From Mycobacterium branderi (GTDB lineage Bacteria > Actinomycetota > Actinomycetes > Mycobacteriales > Mycobacteriaceae): DNA of 64,000 nt. Location of the stretch: positions 3,534,001 through 3,598,000 of the forward strand of contig NZ_AP022606.1 of NCBI RefSeq assembly GCF_010728725.1. Direction: 5' to 3'. The notes under the pieces were generated by a model. It saw only the letters and a list, made by a program, of their open reading frames with translations, did no database searches and was not told the origin of the DNA. The translations under genes were made by a program, and so were the position numbers. Below, in pieces: positions 63,886 to 64,000 of this stretch. Every line of letters begins with the position of its first letter. Within the stretch, counting starts at the first letter, position 1.

Positions 63886-64000
63886 ATGAACGTGGACAGC
63901 ACCGCTCCCAACGTTTTCGACGCCGGCCTCCCCACGCTCAATTACAGCCTCACCGCCACTCCGCACGACATTCTTGAGGATGTCCGAAAGGCGCAATCGT
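63886..64000 (+). CDS. Start of an unidentified gene, cut by window end
   Basis: ATG 63886, preceded by GGAAGTTGAG, opens a frame that stays open to the window edge: MNVDSTAPNVFDAGLPTLNY then SLTATPHDILEDVRKAQS. The DAGLPTLNY...TPHDILEDVRKAQ pattern faintly resembles the N terminus of cytochrome P450s, but 38 residues are too few to decide. No signal peptide or membrane segment is visible. Confidence 0.5.
   Translation, partial: MNVDSTAPNVFDAGLPTLNYSLTATPHDILEDVRKAQS

Overview
The window is high-GC DNA with the gene content and order of a mycobacterium. Gene families and much of the order from a Rv2375-like gene through hrcA, dnaJ2, rsmE, phoH, ybeY, era, recO, uppS, zur/smtB, glyS, dgt and dnaG match the Mycobacterium tuberculosis chromosome, as does the MarR/ECF-transporter/usp/tldD-tldE stretch at the right. 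Many M. tuberculosis-specific insertions in this stretch (PE/PPE genes, IS6110 and others) are absent. I cannot name the species.

Region 1 (1-21.4 kb) is an iron-siderophore (mycobactin-type) biosynthetic cluster in an unusual layout. mbtG (cut by the window edge) converges with a leftward mbtT-mbtC-mbtD group. Next comes a leftward GNAT gene of the hydroxylysine-acylating type (MbtK-like), then a rightward, translationally coupled NRPS group mbtE-mbtF-mbtB. A leftward SagB-type flavin oxidoreductase ends one base after mbtB. Two IdeR-like iron boxes lie at the promoters, one a perfect 19-bp palindrome between mbtK and mbtE. MbtB lacks a thioesterase domain and a free thioesterase (MbtT) is present instead. 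The SagB-type enzyme beside a cyclising NRPS suggests oxidation of the oxazoline to an oxazole, which would be a nocobactin-like chemotype.

Region 2 (21.5-24.5 kb) holds two tandem secreted MTB12/CFP-2-like antigens, an ECF41-type sigma factor with its carboxymuconolactone-decarboxylase partner and a plausible autoregulated promoter, and a Rv2375-like gene.

Region 3 (24.6-45.5 kb) is core housekeeping: hrcA-dnaJ2-rsmE, phoH-ybeY-corC-like-deaminase-like-era, a small inserted block (LGFP lipoprotein, MpaB-type oxygenase, TetR), amidase, recO-uppS, zur/smtB with a palindromic operator, glyS, a TPM-domain membrane protein, dgt and dnaG.

Region 4 (45.6-47.9 kb) is an accessory spot at tRNA-Asn. 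A lone RuvC-type TnpB-like gene lies between an intact tRNA-Asn (whose 3' end is repeated) and two degenerate tRNA-like sequences, followed by decayed coding DNA. This is the most likely place for something undescribed.

Region 5 (47.9-64 kb) carries an acyl-CoA dehydrogenase/oxidase, a VIT1-type metal transporter, an FHA-ABC exporter of Rv1747 type whose ATPase has lost the Walker A lysine, MarR plus a fused ECF transporter and its EcfT, the uspABC sugar importer, tldD/tldE, an AhpD-like protein, tRNA-Met, an IS481-type fragment and the start of one more gene. Three long intergenic inverted repeats occur; two of them share a similar loop sequence.
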